From contig NZ_JACJOT010000013.1 in the NCBI RefSeq assembly GCF_014695715.1, positions 186,001-250,000 of the forward strand: DNA of 64,000 nt. Reading direction: 5' to 3'. Under the pieces are notes generated by a model. The model worked only from the letters and a program-made list of their open reading frames with translations, was not told the origin of the DNA and did no database searches. Both the position numbers and the translations under genes were made by a program. This DNA comes from Microcoleus sp. FACHB-68 (lineage in GTDB: Bacteria; Cyanobacteriota; Cyanobacteriia; Cyanobacteriales; Oscillatoriaceae). Positions 18,310 through 29,324 of the stretch are shown one piece after another (position 1 is the stretch's first letter; the number at the start of each line of letters is the position of its first letter).

Positions 18310-20604
18310 CTAGATTTTGGAGCTGTCAAAAACCTGGGGAAGGGTGAGGGTAAAGCAAGTTTCCCAAGCGGGGGCAGCGTCTAAAGGACTGCTAGACACA
18401 TTAATGGTGGCATTTAAATGCTGCACTAAACACTTGACCAAAGCTAACCCTAAGCCGGTGCCGGCAATTGCCTGTTGCGTTACTCCTTGGCCGCGCCGAA
18501 ACTTATCAAAAATATGAGGCAATTCTTCTGGAGAAATTCCTTGGCCGGTGTTGGACACACTCAAAACAAATTCATGATTGCTTTGATTAACTTGCTGATG
18601 GGCACGCAAGACAACGGCGGTTCCCGGCTCAGCATACTTGCCGGCATTGGTTAAAAGTTCTTCAAGAATCCGGTTCAAACTGTCTTTATCTGTCTGGATT
18701 TTCAAGGCTTGCTTGGGTAAATCTAACAGCAGTGTTAATTTCTTAGTAGCCCATTTGTTTTCAAAAGGCTGCCTGATCTCACTGATTAAGTGCTTTAAAT
18801 CTACCTTTTCTAGTTGTAGGTCAGCTTGATTAGATTCCAACTTCTGTAGTGTCAGCAAGTCGTTGATCAGATTGGTTTCCTGGTTGCATTGCTGCTCTAA
18901 AATATCTAGATATCTATCCCGCCGATCTTCTGACAGCCCTGGTTGGCGTAACATTCGGATGGCTAACGTCATACTTGTCAGCGGCGTCCGCAGCTCATGA
19001 CTCATTGTGGCCAAAAATTCATCCTTGAGCTGATTTAGCCGGCGCAGCTGGTCAATTTGCTGGCGCGTTTTTTCATACAATTTGCCTTGAACTTCCAAGC
19101 TGCGTTGCAATTGAGCGGTGCGCTCTTCAACAAGGGCTTGGACGTGCTGCATTGTCTGGGTTTGGATAATGGCGGTACTCACTTGAGCGCTCACTAATTC
19201 TACGAGTTCTAATTCATCTGTGGCCCAAGGACGAGGTGAGGAGTGCTGTAGGGCTAAAAATCCTAAAATAGTGCCGGCTGAGATCGAACCGCTTGGCACG
19301 CCTACCAAGGGAACTAACAGCAGCGCCGGCATTCCCTCTGGATTAAAAATCGACGAGATCCTTGTGTCTGAATCTAAAGTCAGAACCTGGCTTTTGTCAG
19401 CGATGGCGAGGGGCTTGGGGGCCTCTGTAAAGGCTGACGTACACAAAGCACACTCCGACACCCAAAAAGACTGATTTAGCAGGGTGCTGGCCGGTTGCTG
19501 CGGTTCTGGTTCGCCGGCAGCCAACAGCTCACTCCCACTGGACGCCTCACAAACAATGGTTGCCTTAGCCTTGGGAATGCGTTTCACCTGTGCCGGCACA
19601 GAGCGAGTGGCAAATAAGGGATCTGCATATTTCAACAGCAAAATCAGACCTTGATTGACCTGGAACGTTTGCGCGACTCCATCAATGGCCATCTGGAGAA
19701 TCTGATTCAGGTCTAAGGCATTATGAATAGCCATAGTTAACTTGTTAATCAGGTTTCGGTGTTGGGTGAAGGACCCCACCTGCTTCTGCAAAGACCCGAT
19801 TACCCCTGCTTGTAAAACTTGAGACATGGCGATGGCCACCGGCTCTGAAATTGCTTGCAGCAACTCTTTATTTGAGTCTGTCCAACAGTAAGGCTGCGAG
19901 TGCATCACAACGATCCCTCCATTTACCTGACCTTGAAACCGTGTTTGAATTCCTAAAATCGCCTGGACTTGCAGTGCTTGCCATAGAACGGCCCTCGAGC
20001 GATTGGACTCATCGCTCTCAAGATTAGAAATGGCGAGAAGGTCAGAATCATCCAGCAGCGCTTGCATGGCTGCCGGCGCAATCTGCTGAACAGGCTCTGA
20101 ACTGAGCACCGCTTGAGTGCTGCTAGGATATCCATATATCGCCTGTACGGGCAAATGGTTCTGCTGAACCATAACCAGGCAGCCATCTGCCTCGAACGCT
20201 TGCCCCAGCGCAGTCGCAATTGCGTTTAGCAACGTTTCCGGATCAGAGATCGTCCGGGTAATGTGAGCAATTTGTTGCCCTAAATCGATGGGACGGGCCG
20301 GTTGCTGCATGAGTTGCACTCGGTGTGCCTGCATAGGAAAGGTTTCACTAGGGCAGTGTGCCTGTGGTATAACAGACTCTACCCTAACTGGCGCTGTCAC
20401 CAAACGCTGAATACTATGCTGACACACACATCTGTTTCTAGTAGGCGTGGCGCTTTCAGAAAGTGACACTTCCTGTATGAACGGGCTGTGTCCTGAAGAT
20501 CGCGAATTCGCCTCTTGACAAGATCGACTTAAATGTGCAGGCGTTCCCATCTGCTCATTAAGAGTCTGCAAATCTATGTCGTTTCTTGTGAATTGATTGC
20601 ACAC
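18310..20604 (-). CDS. GAF-domain sensor histidine kinase
   Basis: A 764-residue soluble kinase. Two GAF-like regions (about residues 95-245 and 290-475) precede a coiled coil (VQALVEERTAQLQRSLEVQ). HisKA follows with the phospho-accepting His in LATMSHELRTPLTSM, then an HATPase domain with SNTGQGISPEE, FDKFRRG and GTGLGLALV. Conserved Cys near the second GAF (CALCTSAF) are not in a clear bilin-binding context. The start may be GTG 20604 or ATG at residue 19; the first ~80 residues are low complexity. No response regulator is adjacent, so it is an orphan kinase. Confidence 0.88.
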   Translation of the reverse strand: MCNQFTRNDIDLQTLNEQMGTPAHLSRSCQEANSRSSGHSPFIQEVSLSESATPTRNRCVCQHSIQRLVTAPVRVESVIPQAHCPSETFPMQAHRVQLMQQPARPIDLGQQIAHITRTISDPETLLNAIATALGQAFEADGCLVMVQQNHLPVQAIYGYPSSTQAVLSSEPVQQIAPAAMQALLDDSDLLAISNLESDESNRSRAVLWQALQVQAILGIQTRFQGQVNGGIVVMHSQPYCWTDSNKELLQAISEPVAIAMSQVLQAGVIGSLQKQVGSFTQHRNLINKLTMAIHNALDLNQILQMAIDGVAQTFQVNQGLILLLKYADPLFATRSVPAQVKRIPKAKATIVCEASSGSELLAAGEPEPQQPASTLLNQSFWVSECALCTSAFTEAPKPLAIADKSQVLTLDSDTRISSIFNPEGMPALLLVPLVGVPSGSISAGTILGFLALQHSSPRPWATDELELVELVSAQVSTAIIQTQTMQHVQALVEERTAQLQRSLEVQGKLYEKTRQQIDQLRRLNQLKDEFLATMSHELRTPLTSMTLAIRMLRQPGLSEDRRDRYLDILEQQCNQETNLINDLLTLQKLESNQADLQLEKVDLKHLISEIRQPFENKWATKKLTLLLDLPKQALKIQTDKDSLNRILEELLTNAGKYAEPGTAVVLRAHQQVNQSNHEFVLSVSNTGQGISPEELPHIFDKFRRGQGVTQQAIAGTGLGLALVKCLVQHLNATINVSSSPLDAAPAWETCFTLTLPQVFDSSKI

Positions 20605-21241
20605 AGTTAAGTCCTAGCTGGCATCCTGAGCATTATGTTTATATTCTTGACAAAGGAATTACCATCGGGTGCTAAATCTTTAGCAAGATGGTCAGCAACA
20701 TGAAGAAAAAAAATCAGGCAACTGGTTCCTCAACGCTCTGGGCATAAAGACGACAGAGCGTGTCCGGGACAACTGACCCTGTCTAAATTCCAGATTACAC
20801 TGCGCTCACCCAGCGCAGCATCCGTGATTTCTCTGCTAATCATTCAACGGATTGTTCAATACTGAGGAAAGCACTTGCAAAGCGGACACATCAGTTTTAA
20901 CAAGCTGGCTTAAAAATTATATTTTTAACAAAAATTAATAATTTGGAACTTTAGCCAATCATTCACATCAGTGTCAATAAATGGACTTAAAGACATTAAA
21001 TTTAACAAAAATTAATAATAGGTTGGAACCTAGTAGAGAACTGGATCAACAAAATGAGCCGGTTTGAAAGGGCTGTTTTTTACTCAATATTTTGCAGTTC
21101 TGTGGCACAAGGGTCTTGCAATGCAACTAAATTTTTGTCTTACCTAATGTCAAGCAACACATCAGCAGCACTGACTGCTTTGGTTTAGCTGGAATTGCCT
21201 TAACATCATAATCGTTGTGTTTAAGGCTGAGGATTAAATCC
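20605..21241. other. Divergent intergenic region with an AT-rich direct repeat
   Basis: About 640 bases between the minus-strand GAF kinase and the plus-strand GST gene. It contains a 19-base direct repeat (see separate entry). No small gene or RNA was recognised. Confidence 0.45.
20924..21019. repeat. 19-base direct repeat, two copies 77 bases apart
   Basis: TTTAACAAAAATTAATAAT occurs at 20924-20942 and 21001-21019. Each copy is soon followed by TTGGAAC. This could be a pair of binding sites in the divergent promoter region, or a small duplication. Confidence 0.6.
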
Positions 21242-21799
21242 GTGTTAAAACTCTATGGCGGTGCTCGCAGTCGCGCCTCAATCGTGCAGTGGTATTTAGA
21301 GGAAATTCAAGTTCCTTACGAGTTTGTCATGCTCGATATGCAAGCTGGTGAGCATTTAAACCCTGATTTCCTGGCCATCAACCCGATGGGTAAAGTGCCG
21401 GCCATTGTGGATGGTGATTTAAAACTTTGGGAGTCTGGGGCAATTTTGATTTACTTGGCCGAGAAGTATGGCAAGATGCCTTCTTCCTTAGAACAACGTG
21501 CCGAGATCGACCAGTGGGTGATTTTTGCCAATGCTACCTTAGGGCCAGGGATTTTTGTTGAAGCCAGCCGCGAACGTGAAACGAAGAAGTTGATGACGCC
21601 GCTGAATCAAATTTTCCAGAAGCAATCTTTTTTGCTGGGTGAGGAGTTCAGTGTCGCAGATGCAGCAGTTGGGTCTATTTTGGCTTATATCCCCATGATG
21701 CTCAAACTAGACCTGAGCGAGTACCCGGCTGTGGTGGATTATATCCAGCGCATATCCTCTAGGCCGGCATTCCAAAAGGCAATAGGAGGCCGCGCTTAG
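21242..21799 (+). CDS. Glutathione S-transferase family protein
   Basis: 185 residues from GTG 21242, which has GAGG 9 bases upstream; the frame is open nine codons further back but without a start as good. The N-terminal thioredoxin-like domain (1-75) holds YGGARSRASIVQWYLEE, the cis-proline NPMGKVPAIVDG and WESGAILIYLAEKYG, the classic glutathione-binding ESxAI. A helical C-terminal domain follows with FSVADAAVGSILAYI. It probably conjugates or reduces substrates with glutathione in the cytosol. The substrate is unknown. Confidence 0.9.
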   Translation: MLKLYGGARSRASIVQWYLEEIQVPYEFVMLDMQAGEHLNPDFLAINPMGKVPAIVDGDLKLWESGAILIYLAEKYGKMPSSLEQRAEIDQWVIFANATLGPGIFVEASRERETKKLMTPLNQIFQKQSFLLGEEFSVADAAVGSILAYIPMMLKLDLSEYPAVVDYIQRISSRPAFQKAIGGRA

Positions 21800-21839
21800 T
21801 AAAAGCAAGGGGTTAGGGGAGTGCTGAGTGGGAGAGTAG

Positions 21840-21912
21840 AGGGATGAGGCATTTCTTCCACTCTTCCACTCTTCCCTAGCCTCTAGCCCTTAGCCCCTAG
21901 CCCCTAATCCCT
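21840..21912. repeat. Degenerate 7-base tandem repeat
   Basis: The stretch contains CACTCTTC and CCCCTAG/CCCTTAG-like units in tandem between the convergent GST and psbK genes. Such heptamer arrays are common in filamentous cyanobacterial intergenic DNA. Confidence 0.55.
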
Positions 21913-21916
21913 CTTC

Positions 21917-22054
21917 TTATCTGAAACCTACGGCAGCTTGCCAAACAAAAGCCAGCAGGAGGAAAAATACGGGGATGATCGGTAGAACATCTACCAGGGG
22001 GTCAAAAATTGCGTAAGCTTCAGGCAGTTTTGCCAACAGCAGTGCTGCGTCCAT
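21917..22054 (-). CDS. psbK: Photosystem II reaction centre protein K (PsbK)
   Basis: A 45-residue protein, [20 protein letters not shown] and onward, ending [13 protein letters not shown]. The conserved [22 protein letters not shown] core and single membrane helix are diagnostic of PsbK. The first eight residues are normally removed. It is a small subunit of photosystem II near CP43. The gene lies 60 bases downstream of tgt on the same strand, a neighbour pair seen in other cyanobacteria, and may be co-transcribed with it. Confidence 0.95.
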   Translation of the reverse strand: MDAALLLAKLPEAYAIFDPLVDVLPIIPVFFLLLAFVWQAAVGFR

Positions 22055-22114
22055 ACAGATACCTACCTCTCCAACACAGTTTTAATAATTGACATGGATC
22101 GTAACATGAGCTGC

Positions 22115-23245
<1,131 letters not shown>

Positions 23246-23341
23246 TCAACAGGCAGTTGGAGAGGTTTGAATTGATTTGTCAGCTAAAAACTGAGCGCTT
23301 TAACAGTTGAACGCAAATGCGTTTGTGCTTCACCCTTAACT

Positions 23342-23794
23342 TTAAAACGGGAAGGTTCCTTCGTCGTCCATTTCAGCATCCAACTTGGCGGAAAGTACCT
23401 CAGTGAGTACAGCCTCCAAGGCAGCAGCATTTAAGTGGCTGGTGTTTTGCTCTTGCAGGGGGTTAGAGAGGGGGATAAGCTGCAGATGCCGGTTATCCTG
23501 AACGAGTTCAAAATAACTTTCCCGGTCACCAGAGCGCTTCAGCTCTAGATAGTCAAAACTGTAGACATTTAGATAAAGAGCGTGGTTAGCGACAAGAGTA
23601 GAGCGATGAGGATCAGCAAACACCTCAATCACAAATCCTTCACCCTCGCTTTGCCATTTACCATCTTGGGTGTGGATGTAGTGAACTCGCCCCAGATCGG
23701 CGAGCAAGCGTCGCATATCTAGCTTGTTCACAACAATGCCAGTGTCTATGATACAGGGGGCGGGCACCCTGATGTTTGATTGATCAGAATTCAT
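23342..23794 (-). CDS. Conserved cyanobacterial hypothetical protein
   Basis: A 150-residue soluble protein with an ATG start. It contains alternating strand and helix (RVHYIHTQDGKWQSEGEGFV, LYLNVYSFDYLEL) and ends DAEMDDEGTFPF, an acidic tail. I recall similar proteins across cyanobacteria but no assigned role or named domain. It is monocistronic, transcribed away from cobS. Confidence 0.6.
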   Translation of the reverse strand: MNSDQSNIRVPAPCIIDTGIVVNKLDMRRLLADLGRVHYIHTQDGKWQSEGEGFVIEVFADPHRSTLVANHALYLNVYSFDYLELKRSGDRESYFELVQDNRHLQLIPLSNPLQEQNTSHLNAAALEAVLTEVLSAKLDAEMDDEGTFPF

Positions 23795-23974
23795 GGGGAA
23801 AAGCCTCTGGTGTCAAATCCTTGCTTGCAGCGAAACCGGCGGCATCCAGTGGGAGCCTTATTTTTGTATTAACACCCACCGGAACGGGCAGCGAATAGGT
23901 GTTCTGGGTACAATTCTGGCACAGGTCAGGGGGGCAAGCTAGTCCCCTGCACAAGGAAAAATAGGAATTTTTAT

Positions 23975-24769
23975 ATGGCGGAGCATCAAAGGTTAGCCAG
24001 AGAAAGCATCCAGTTTATGCGCCGGCAAGGAGAGACTCTAGCTGCTGCGATTGCATTTTATACCTGTTTGCCGGTGCCAGCGGCTTGGACGCTAGAATTT
24101 CGAGGAATCGCGCGGATGGCCCCAATGATTGGCATCATGATTGGGGGACTTTTGGGCCTTTTAGATGCCGGCTTACAGCAGCTAGCAATGCCGGTGCTAA
24201 CGCGATCAGCCTTAGTGGTTGTCACTTGGATTGCTTTAACCGGCGGATTGCACCTTGATGGTGCGATGGATACTGCCGATGGGCTGGCCGTGCCTGACCC
24301 TCAGCGGCGTCTGCAAGTGATGGCAGATAGTGTGACGGGGGCATTTGGGGCAATGGCGGCGGTCGCCCTGCTGTTGCTCAAAACAGCCGCGCTGCATGAC
24401 TTAGATGGCTATCGCTGGCTAGCCTTGATGGCGGTTGCCGGTTGGGGCCGATGGGGCCAACTGGTGGCGATTGCTCGTTATCCCTACCTCAAAGCCACCG
24501 GCAAAGGCGCAATTCACAAAGCTTCTATGCACTCCCCGCTGGATCTTTTGCCGGGTTTGTTGCTACTCCTAGGTTTGAGTGGCTTACAAATTCTTCTAAA
24601 TCGTGATCAATGGCTAGTTGCCGTAGGCATGGCTTTAGGTGGCGGTGCGATTGCCGTACTTACCGGCGCTTGGTTTAATCGAAAATTAGGAGGTCACACC
24701 GGCGATACCTACGGCGCTGTTGTGGAATGGACAGAAGCACTCCTGCTGTGTCTGCTCACCGGCTTGTGA
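23975..24769 (+). CDS. cobS: Adenosylcobinamide-GDP ribazoletransferase (CobS)
   Basis: A 264-residue membrane protein of the last step of cobalamin synthesis, joining adenosylcobinamide-GDP and alpha-ribazole. Features are FYTCLPVP near the N-terminus, [17 protein letters not shown] (the metal-binding acidic motif), [11 protein letters not shown], and the end [20 protein letters not shown]. Several membrane helices are visible and the length is normal. ATG 23975 has AGGAA upstream. No other cob gene is adjacent. A heptamer repeat array begins 12 bases after the stop. Confidence 0.95.
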   Translation: MAEHQRLARESIQFMRRQGETLAAAIAFYTCLPVPAAWTLEFRGIARMAPMIGIMIGGLLGLLDAGLQQLAMPVLTRSALVVVTWIALTGGLHLDGAMDTADGLAVPDPQRRLQVMADSVTGAFGAMAAVALLLLKTAALHDLDGYRWLALMAVAGWGRWGQLVAIARYPYLKATGKGAIHKASMHSPLDLLPGLLLLLGLSGLQILLNRDQWLVAVGMALGGGAIAVLTGAWFNRKLGGHTGDTYGAVVEWTEALLLCLLTGL

Positions 24770-24780
24770 AAGGATCTGAG

Positions 24781-24815
24781 TCCTGAGTCCTGAGTCCTGA
24801 GTCCTGAGTCCTGAG
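24781..24815. repeat. Tandem heptamer TCCTGAG, five copies
   Basis: Five perfect copies of TCCTGAG lie directly downstream of cobS. This is a short tandem repeat that is likely to vary in copy number between strains. Confidence 0.95.
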
Positions 24816-24834
24816 TGGGAGAAACGTTTCTTAT

Positions 24835-24888
24835 CCCATGCCCCATGCCCCATGCCCCATGCCCCATGCCCCATGCCCCATGCCCCAT
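24835..24888. repeat. Tandem heptamer CCCCATG, six full copies plus partial units
   Basis: Six perfect CCCCATG units occupy 24841-24882 with partial units on both sides. The array abuts the stop codon (24888-24890) of the HTH gene on the opposite strand. It is a second, different heptamer array 20 bases from the first. Confidence 0.95.
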
Positions 24889-25349
24889 TACTTATCAACC
24901 GTTTCTCGCCGGCTTGGGCGCTGTCCGCTAATATCTAACCGTTGCAGGTAATCCCAGCCTCGCTGATCCGATACCTGACGCCCGATTTGGGTCGCCATCC
25001 ATTCTGCCACTTTGCGACTATTCCACGGCCCACCGTCGGGGGCTGGGCCTTGTAGAGCTTCCCAGAGTTGTTGCTGCTGCTGTTCCGACAGCAAGGGTTC
25101 GCCCCCTGGATTTTCGTGCCGGCGATCGCCTAGTCCTTCGGGTCCACATTGGTTATAGCGACCGGCAATTTTTCTGACCCAGGTGGCAGAATAGCCGGTT
25201 GCCTCAACCACCGAGTGGGTTGGTTTGCCTTGAGCCAACAGCCACACAATCTGCCAATGACTGCGAGCAACGGGGTCTTTGGCTTTACGATAGCGAGTCT
25301 CTAGGTCTTTAAGGCTTAAGTGAGGCTCGATAGTCAAACGTTTGGGCAT
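24888..25349 (-). CDS. Helix-turn-helix protein, IS630 transposase N-terminal type
   Basis: A 153-residue protein. Residues 20-75 contain a helix-turn-helix (VARSHWQIVWLLAQGKPTHS, then GYSATWVRKIAGRYNQCG), and residues 100-140 a winged-helix segment (WNSRKVAEWMATQIGRQVSD). This is the layout of the first open frame of IS630-type transposases and of related stand-alone HTH proteins common in cyanobacteria. No second frame with the DDE domain follows; the sequence downstream is a heptamer array and cobS. It is either a stranded remnant or a domesticated DNA-binding protein. Confidence 0.7.
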   Translation of the reverse strand: MPKRLTIEPHLSLKDLETRYRKAKDPVARSHWQIVWLLAQGKPTHSVVEATGYSATWVRKIAGRYNQCGPEGLGDRRHENPGGEPLLSEQQQQQLWEALQGPAPDGGPWNSRKVAEWMATQIGRQVSDQRGWDYLQRLDISGQRPSRRETVDK

Positions 25350-25622
25350 CAGACAGCTCTATACTCGGAAATTGCCGGCTCCTATCATTTTAAATTTTAG
25401 ATTGAGATTTTAGATTGCGACTGAGGTGCCTACACCTTTACAGCAAGAAGAACTTCCGGCTGGGACTGCCCGATTTATTTCCGGCAGGCACAACACAAAA
25501 CGGTCTTAAAGAGTGGCAATGGGCTTAGATGTGGGGTGCCAGATGAGTGTGAGCGGGTCAATGCCAATTCCTTTAGGGGAAGGTTTTCCTGAAAAATTGT
25601 TTAGATTTGGTGAAACTCTCCG

Positions 25623-28082
25623 TTACTGCTGACTTGGCTGGGGAGAGGCAGATGGAGCCGGCGTAGCGGCTGGTGGAGAAGCAGTTGGGGTTGGTATGGC
25701 GGCGGCTGGTGGGGCGGCTGCCGGTTCTTGAACGCACTCACCCAACTGTTCTGGTTTCGGATCGGGAATGGCAAGGGCAACTGAGCGAACTTTCTCTTCT
25801 GCCATCCAGCCAATCGGATTTTGTCGCACAGGAGGCCGAGTGACTGGTTCGGCAGTCGTGGCTTTGCCGCCGGGTTTGACTGCCGGTGTTTGCTGGGGAC
25901 TGGGAGTATTTAAACTTTGCTCAGTGTTATTGTTAACGGGCACAGCTTCACGTTCAGCTGGCTGTAGCTGGCTAGCGGCTGAGTTAACCCGACTTCGGGG
26001 CGGTATCCAGCAGACCTGGAGCTGGAGCCAGCTCATCCGATCTGCGGTTGTCTGTTTGCGAAGAACTTTCACAACACTGCCTGCCGCCACTGATCCGGCA
26101 ATATCTGCTTGTCCCGGTTGGGTGAGTAACTGCGCTAGTTGAGTTTGGCCTTGAACAGCTTCAGGTGCCAAATTTTGAATTCGGATCAGAGAACCCACGT
26201 TTAAGGACTCTACAGAGGCATCGACCACAGGAGTAGCCGGCTCAGGATCGGGGTTAGAAACCGGCACCCGGCCAATCAAGGGATCGACCCCTTCTTTGAC
26301 TCCTGGGATGAGCCAGTAGGCTAGGACGGGAAGCCCTAGTAACATCGTAATGAGCAACAATAGTGGCAGGGGATTACTGGCTCGACGTGGACGCTCTACT
26401 AGCTGTGTGGGGGCAGTGGATAAAACAGTCTGATTGGACGCTGCTGTCCTTTCTGGTAAGTCGGCAGCGTCCAGCTGGGCTAGCAGCAATTCAGGAGAGA
26501 TGTTGGCGTTCTTGTTTTCTTTCACCCGACAGCAAACTACCCCGACGGTAACGTTATCGTGGCCATTTTGGCTGTTGCCGAGGGCGATTAATCGGGTTGC
26601 TGCCGTGGCTACATTGGTCTGGCCGGTTAACACCGGCAGAATTTCACTTTCCCAGTATTGCTCGACGCGGTCGTTGTCGCTCAGCCCATCGGAACACAGG
26701 AGAAAAAGACAATCTTCGTCGATTACAAAGCGCCCAACCGAGGGGTGCAGCATTCCTGAGGCTGCCATTCCCAGTGCCTGAACGAGGGAACCTGCTGCCG
26801 GCTGTTGTACGGCATCTCGGTAAAGAGCGTAGCCCAGCCGCACTTCACGAGTTGCCACATCATCGTCTAGGGTTACTTGATAGCAGCCGCTGTGAGAGAT
26901 CAAGTAAGCTCGACTGTCGCCAATGTTGGTAATATAAAGTTCGTGAGCTTTTGCCAAAGCCATAACCAAGGTTGTGCCCATCCGCTGGCGACCTTGACGC
27001 TGTTCATCGTTGTTGCGGTCACTGATCGCATCATTGGCGGCACAGGCTGATTCTTCTAGTTCAGCGATCAGGCTTTGAGGGTCTAAATCTTGAGAATGGG
27101 ACTGCAACTGCTTTACCCGCTGCCGGATAGCTTCAATCGCAATGGCAGAGGCGACATTGCCCCCTTCATGGCCTCCAATGCCGTCGCAAACAATGGTTAA
27201 GGATTCGGTTGCTGAGGTTTGGTTAGTGCCACTGACTGGGTAGCAAGCATCTTCATTGCGCCGGCGGCTGGGTCCGGTGTCTGTGCGCGTGGAAATTTCA
27301 TAGGTGCGAGATTGTGTTTGTCCGCAAATGGCTAGCCCTCGATCTAAAAGAGCGACGAGATGTTCGCCGGTTCGCACTCGCCCTTCTATGAGCATTTGGC
27401 ATAGTTTATTGAGGAAGGGAGCGACCAGGGGTTTTGCTGCTTGCACCCATTGCGACCACATCTGGCCGAGTTGCGCTAGGGTTGCAGGGGTTCGATCACG
27501 TTGCAACTGTAACAATCGAACGAGTGGCCCTTCTACCCACAGCAGTTCTGGATTGAGCAGACTGGAAGCCACGTTTTCTGTGCTGCACGGCTGCCACAAC
27601 TGGGCGATCTGCCACAGCCAATTCATTTGGCGCATGGCGCTGGCATTTTTCCAGGCGGTGGTTAGCTGCGGGCGCAATTGCAGGTTGACTGTTTCGGAAT
27701 CGAGGTCAACGGGGGCCGGGTCTAACAGCCAAATGTCAGGGGTTTGCCGGCCTTCTGAGCGCGGATGCAGTTGTCCATAGACTTGAGGGATGTGCAGCCG
27801 GTAGGGGAATAATCTAAGATAGGCGGCGAGCGGTTCGGGGATTTCTTCTGGTATTGCCGGCGGAAATCCTGGTTTAGTATCCAGTAAAATCTGCTCAGAC
27901 TTTCGCAAGTAGCGATCGGCTAATATCTGTCCGGGTTTATAGGCGGGTAGTCCTTTCCCTACAGCCCAAAGGTATCGTCGCGGTAAGGGTGCGCGACATT
28001 TCTGGCAAAACTTGTGAGTCTCCGGGTTAGAAGTCTGACAGGTTGCCTTGGGGCAGTCAATTGTTGCCGCATCGTTTTGCAT
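25623..28082 (-). CDS. Membrane-anchored PP2C-type protein phosphatase with zinc ribbon
   Basis: An 819-residue protein. The N-terminus carries a zinc ribbon (Cys10, Cys15, Cys26, Cys29). After a region of about 230 residues comes a PP2C Ser/Thr phosphatase domain (about 268-510) with SRRRNEDAC, IVCDGIGGHEGG, NIGDSRAYLI, LLCSDGLSDN and GHDNVTVGVV, so all metal-binding acids are present. One membrane helix (about 583-603) follows, then an SH3-like region and a long Pro/Ala/Thr-rich tail. It probably removes phosphate from Ser/Thr kinase targets, such as those of the kinases this organism carries. Confidence 0.9.
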   Translation of the reverse strand: MQNDAATIDCPKATCQTSNPETHKFCQKCRAPLPRRYLWAVGKGLPAYKPGQILADRYLRKSEQILLDTKPGFPPAIPEEIPEPLAAYLRLFPYRLHIPQVYGQLHPRSEGRQTPDIWLLDPAPVDLDSETVNLQLRPQLTTAWKNASAMRQMNWLWQIAQLWQPCSTENVASSLLNPELLWVEGPLVRLLQLQRDRTPATLAQLGQMWSQWVQAAKPLVAPFLNKLCQMLIEGRVRTGEHLVALLDRGLAICGQTQSRTYEISTRTDTGPSRRRNEDACYPVSGTNQTSATESLTIVCDGIGGHEGGNVASAIAIEAIRQRVKQLQSHSQDLDPQSLIAELEESACAANDAISDRNNDEQRQGRQRMGTTLVMALAKAHELYITNIGDSRAYLISHSGCYQVTLDDDVATREVRLGYALYRDAVQQPAAGSLVQALGMAASGMLHPSVGRFVIDEDCLFLLCSDGLSDNDRVEQYWESEILPVLTGQTNVATAATRLIALGNSQNGHDNVTVGVVCCRVKENKNANISPELLLAQLDAADLPERTAASNQTVLSTAPTQLVERPRRASNPLPLLLLITMLLGLPVLAYWLIPGVKEGVDPLIGRVPVSNPDPEPATPVVDASVESLNVGSLIRIQNLAPEAVQGQTQLAQLLTQPGQADIAGSVAAGSVVKVLRKQTTADRMSWLQLQVCWIPPRSRVNSAASQLQPAEREAVPVNNNTEQSLNTPSPQQTPAVKPGGKATTAEPVTRPPVRQNPIGWMAEEKVRSVALAIPDPKPEQLGECVQEPAAAPPAAAIPTPTASPPAATPAPSASPQPSQQ

Positions 28083-28534
28083 GGGATTCCTCGCGCCTAT
28101 CAGCTGTTGTTGCTACAGCCTTGCTTAGCAAACGCCTTATCAAGCTAGCTGGTTGAGGCTCTAATTGTTAAGTTGCAGTATTGCAGATGTGGTTTATTGT
28201 AGTGCCTGATTCTTCAAAGGTGGGCGATTGCTGGTGAAAGTACCGCACAAACGGCTTCTCTTCATTTTCGCTCAGGATGCGAGTAATTGTAGCGTCCTAG
28301 TAAGGGATGCCGGGGAGCGTTTTCACTACTTCGTTTTAAAAATTTACCCTTTACAGAAGGGTAAGGGAGCTTTTAAGTGAAAACTTAAAGTCGCTCCAAT
28401 TATTTGCTCAAAGATGTTAGTCACCCATGCGCCAGTATTTTTCTAGCATTCATCCTGATTTTACTCTTTAGGTTTTCTTAGCCCCAGGAAATCCTCTTAC
28501 CAGATCAATTTATTCACCTCTATTGGTAATTGCC
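28083..28534. other. Divergent intergenic region, nothing recognised
   Basis: About 450 bases between the PP2C gene (minus) and a small hypothetical gene (plus). No repeats, RNA genes or clear operators were found. Confidence 0.4.
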
Positions 28535-28798
28535 ATGCCCACTCCTAATTTTGATCCGTTTTCCAATCCCAGCATTGAGGAGCCAGAATGCCCTGATAGC
28601 CTGGATATGAATCAAACACTCGCAGCGCTGAAGCAGTCTCAGGAGATGAATTATCAGATGATGCGCCTCAACGCTTGGGTGCTTTCTGAAACGATGGATC
28701 AGTTTATCGCGGGTTTTTGGAGCCGGTTTATGGCCAACCGTCAAATTGCCCACAAACAGTTTTTACAGCGCCGGCACCAAGGTGAGCAATCTCACTGA
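28535..28798 (+). CDS. Small hypothetical protein
   Basis: 87 residues from ATG 28535 (MPTPNFDPFSNPS); a TTG four codons earlier is less likely. It is soluble, with a helical centre (NQTLAALKQSQEMNYQMMRL) and a basic C-terminus (ANRQIAHKQFLQRRHQ). No family was recognised. It converges on ndhM, 120 bases away. Confidence 0.5.
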   Translation: MPTPNFDPFSNPSIEEPECPDSLDMNQTLAALKQSQEMNYQMMRLNAWVLSETMDQFIAGFWSRFMANRQIAHKQFLQRRHQGEQSH

Positions 28799-28919
28799 TC
28801 TGCCAACCCATTATCTGGGCGATGGAAAGAAAATCTGAGGAAAATTCAGCTTGCTCTCTCCTTGGCTGCCGGTCTTGGCTGCGGTATAAATAGGCATGGC
28901 TTGGATGCGCTGCTGCTCT

Positions 28920-29261
28920 CTAACTATCTTGGGCAACCACTTGAGGAAGTCCCATGCTGTAGTTGAGGGCGCGGCTGTTCAAGTTGTAACTGATTTGGCC
29001 ACTTTGAAGGAGCGAGCGCACAAAATGTTCTAAATCGGAACCAATCCGGCGGAGGTTATATTCTGTTAGGTCTTGCCCGCTATAGGATTCAACCAGCTCA
29101 TCAAACTTGCGGTAGACCTGCTGCAAGGTGTCTTGGTTCCAGAGCAATTCGTTGTCTGGATCGACATCGATGGTTAATACCTGGTCGTTAGGAACGAGTT
29201 CGTTGTTTTCAACGTCGGCGGTGAATATGTGGATATGGCGAGTGGTAGATTTTAGCAACAT
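28920..29261 (-). CDS. ndhM: NAD(P)H-quinone oxidoreductase subunit M
   Basis: 113 residues from ATG 29261. [20 protein letters not shown] opens the protein, followed by [34 protein letters not shown] and [18 protein letters not shown], which match NdhM closely. NdhM is an oxygenic-phototroph-specific subunit of the peripheral arm of NDH-1, which takes part in cyclic electron flow and respiration at the thylakoid. The longer frame from TTG 29279 adds six residues and is not needed. The promoter is shared with the divergent gene at 29325. Confidence 0.95.
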   Translation of the reverse strand: MLLKSTTRHIHIFTADVENNELVPNDQVLTIDVDPDNELLWNQDTLQQVYRKFDELVESYSGQDLTEYNLRRIGSDLEHFVRSLLQSGQISYNLNSRALNYSMGLPQVVAQDS

Positions 29262-29324
29262 AGAGCCAGATTTATGCAAATCTTTACAAATACGAATTAA
29301 ATCATAGCAATTTGTAGAGTCTCC

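Noticed and set aside
24781-24888. Possible CRISPR-like array
   Set aside because: The units are 7 bases in direct tandem with no spacers, and no cas genes are present.
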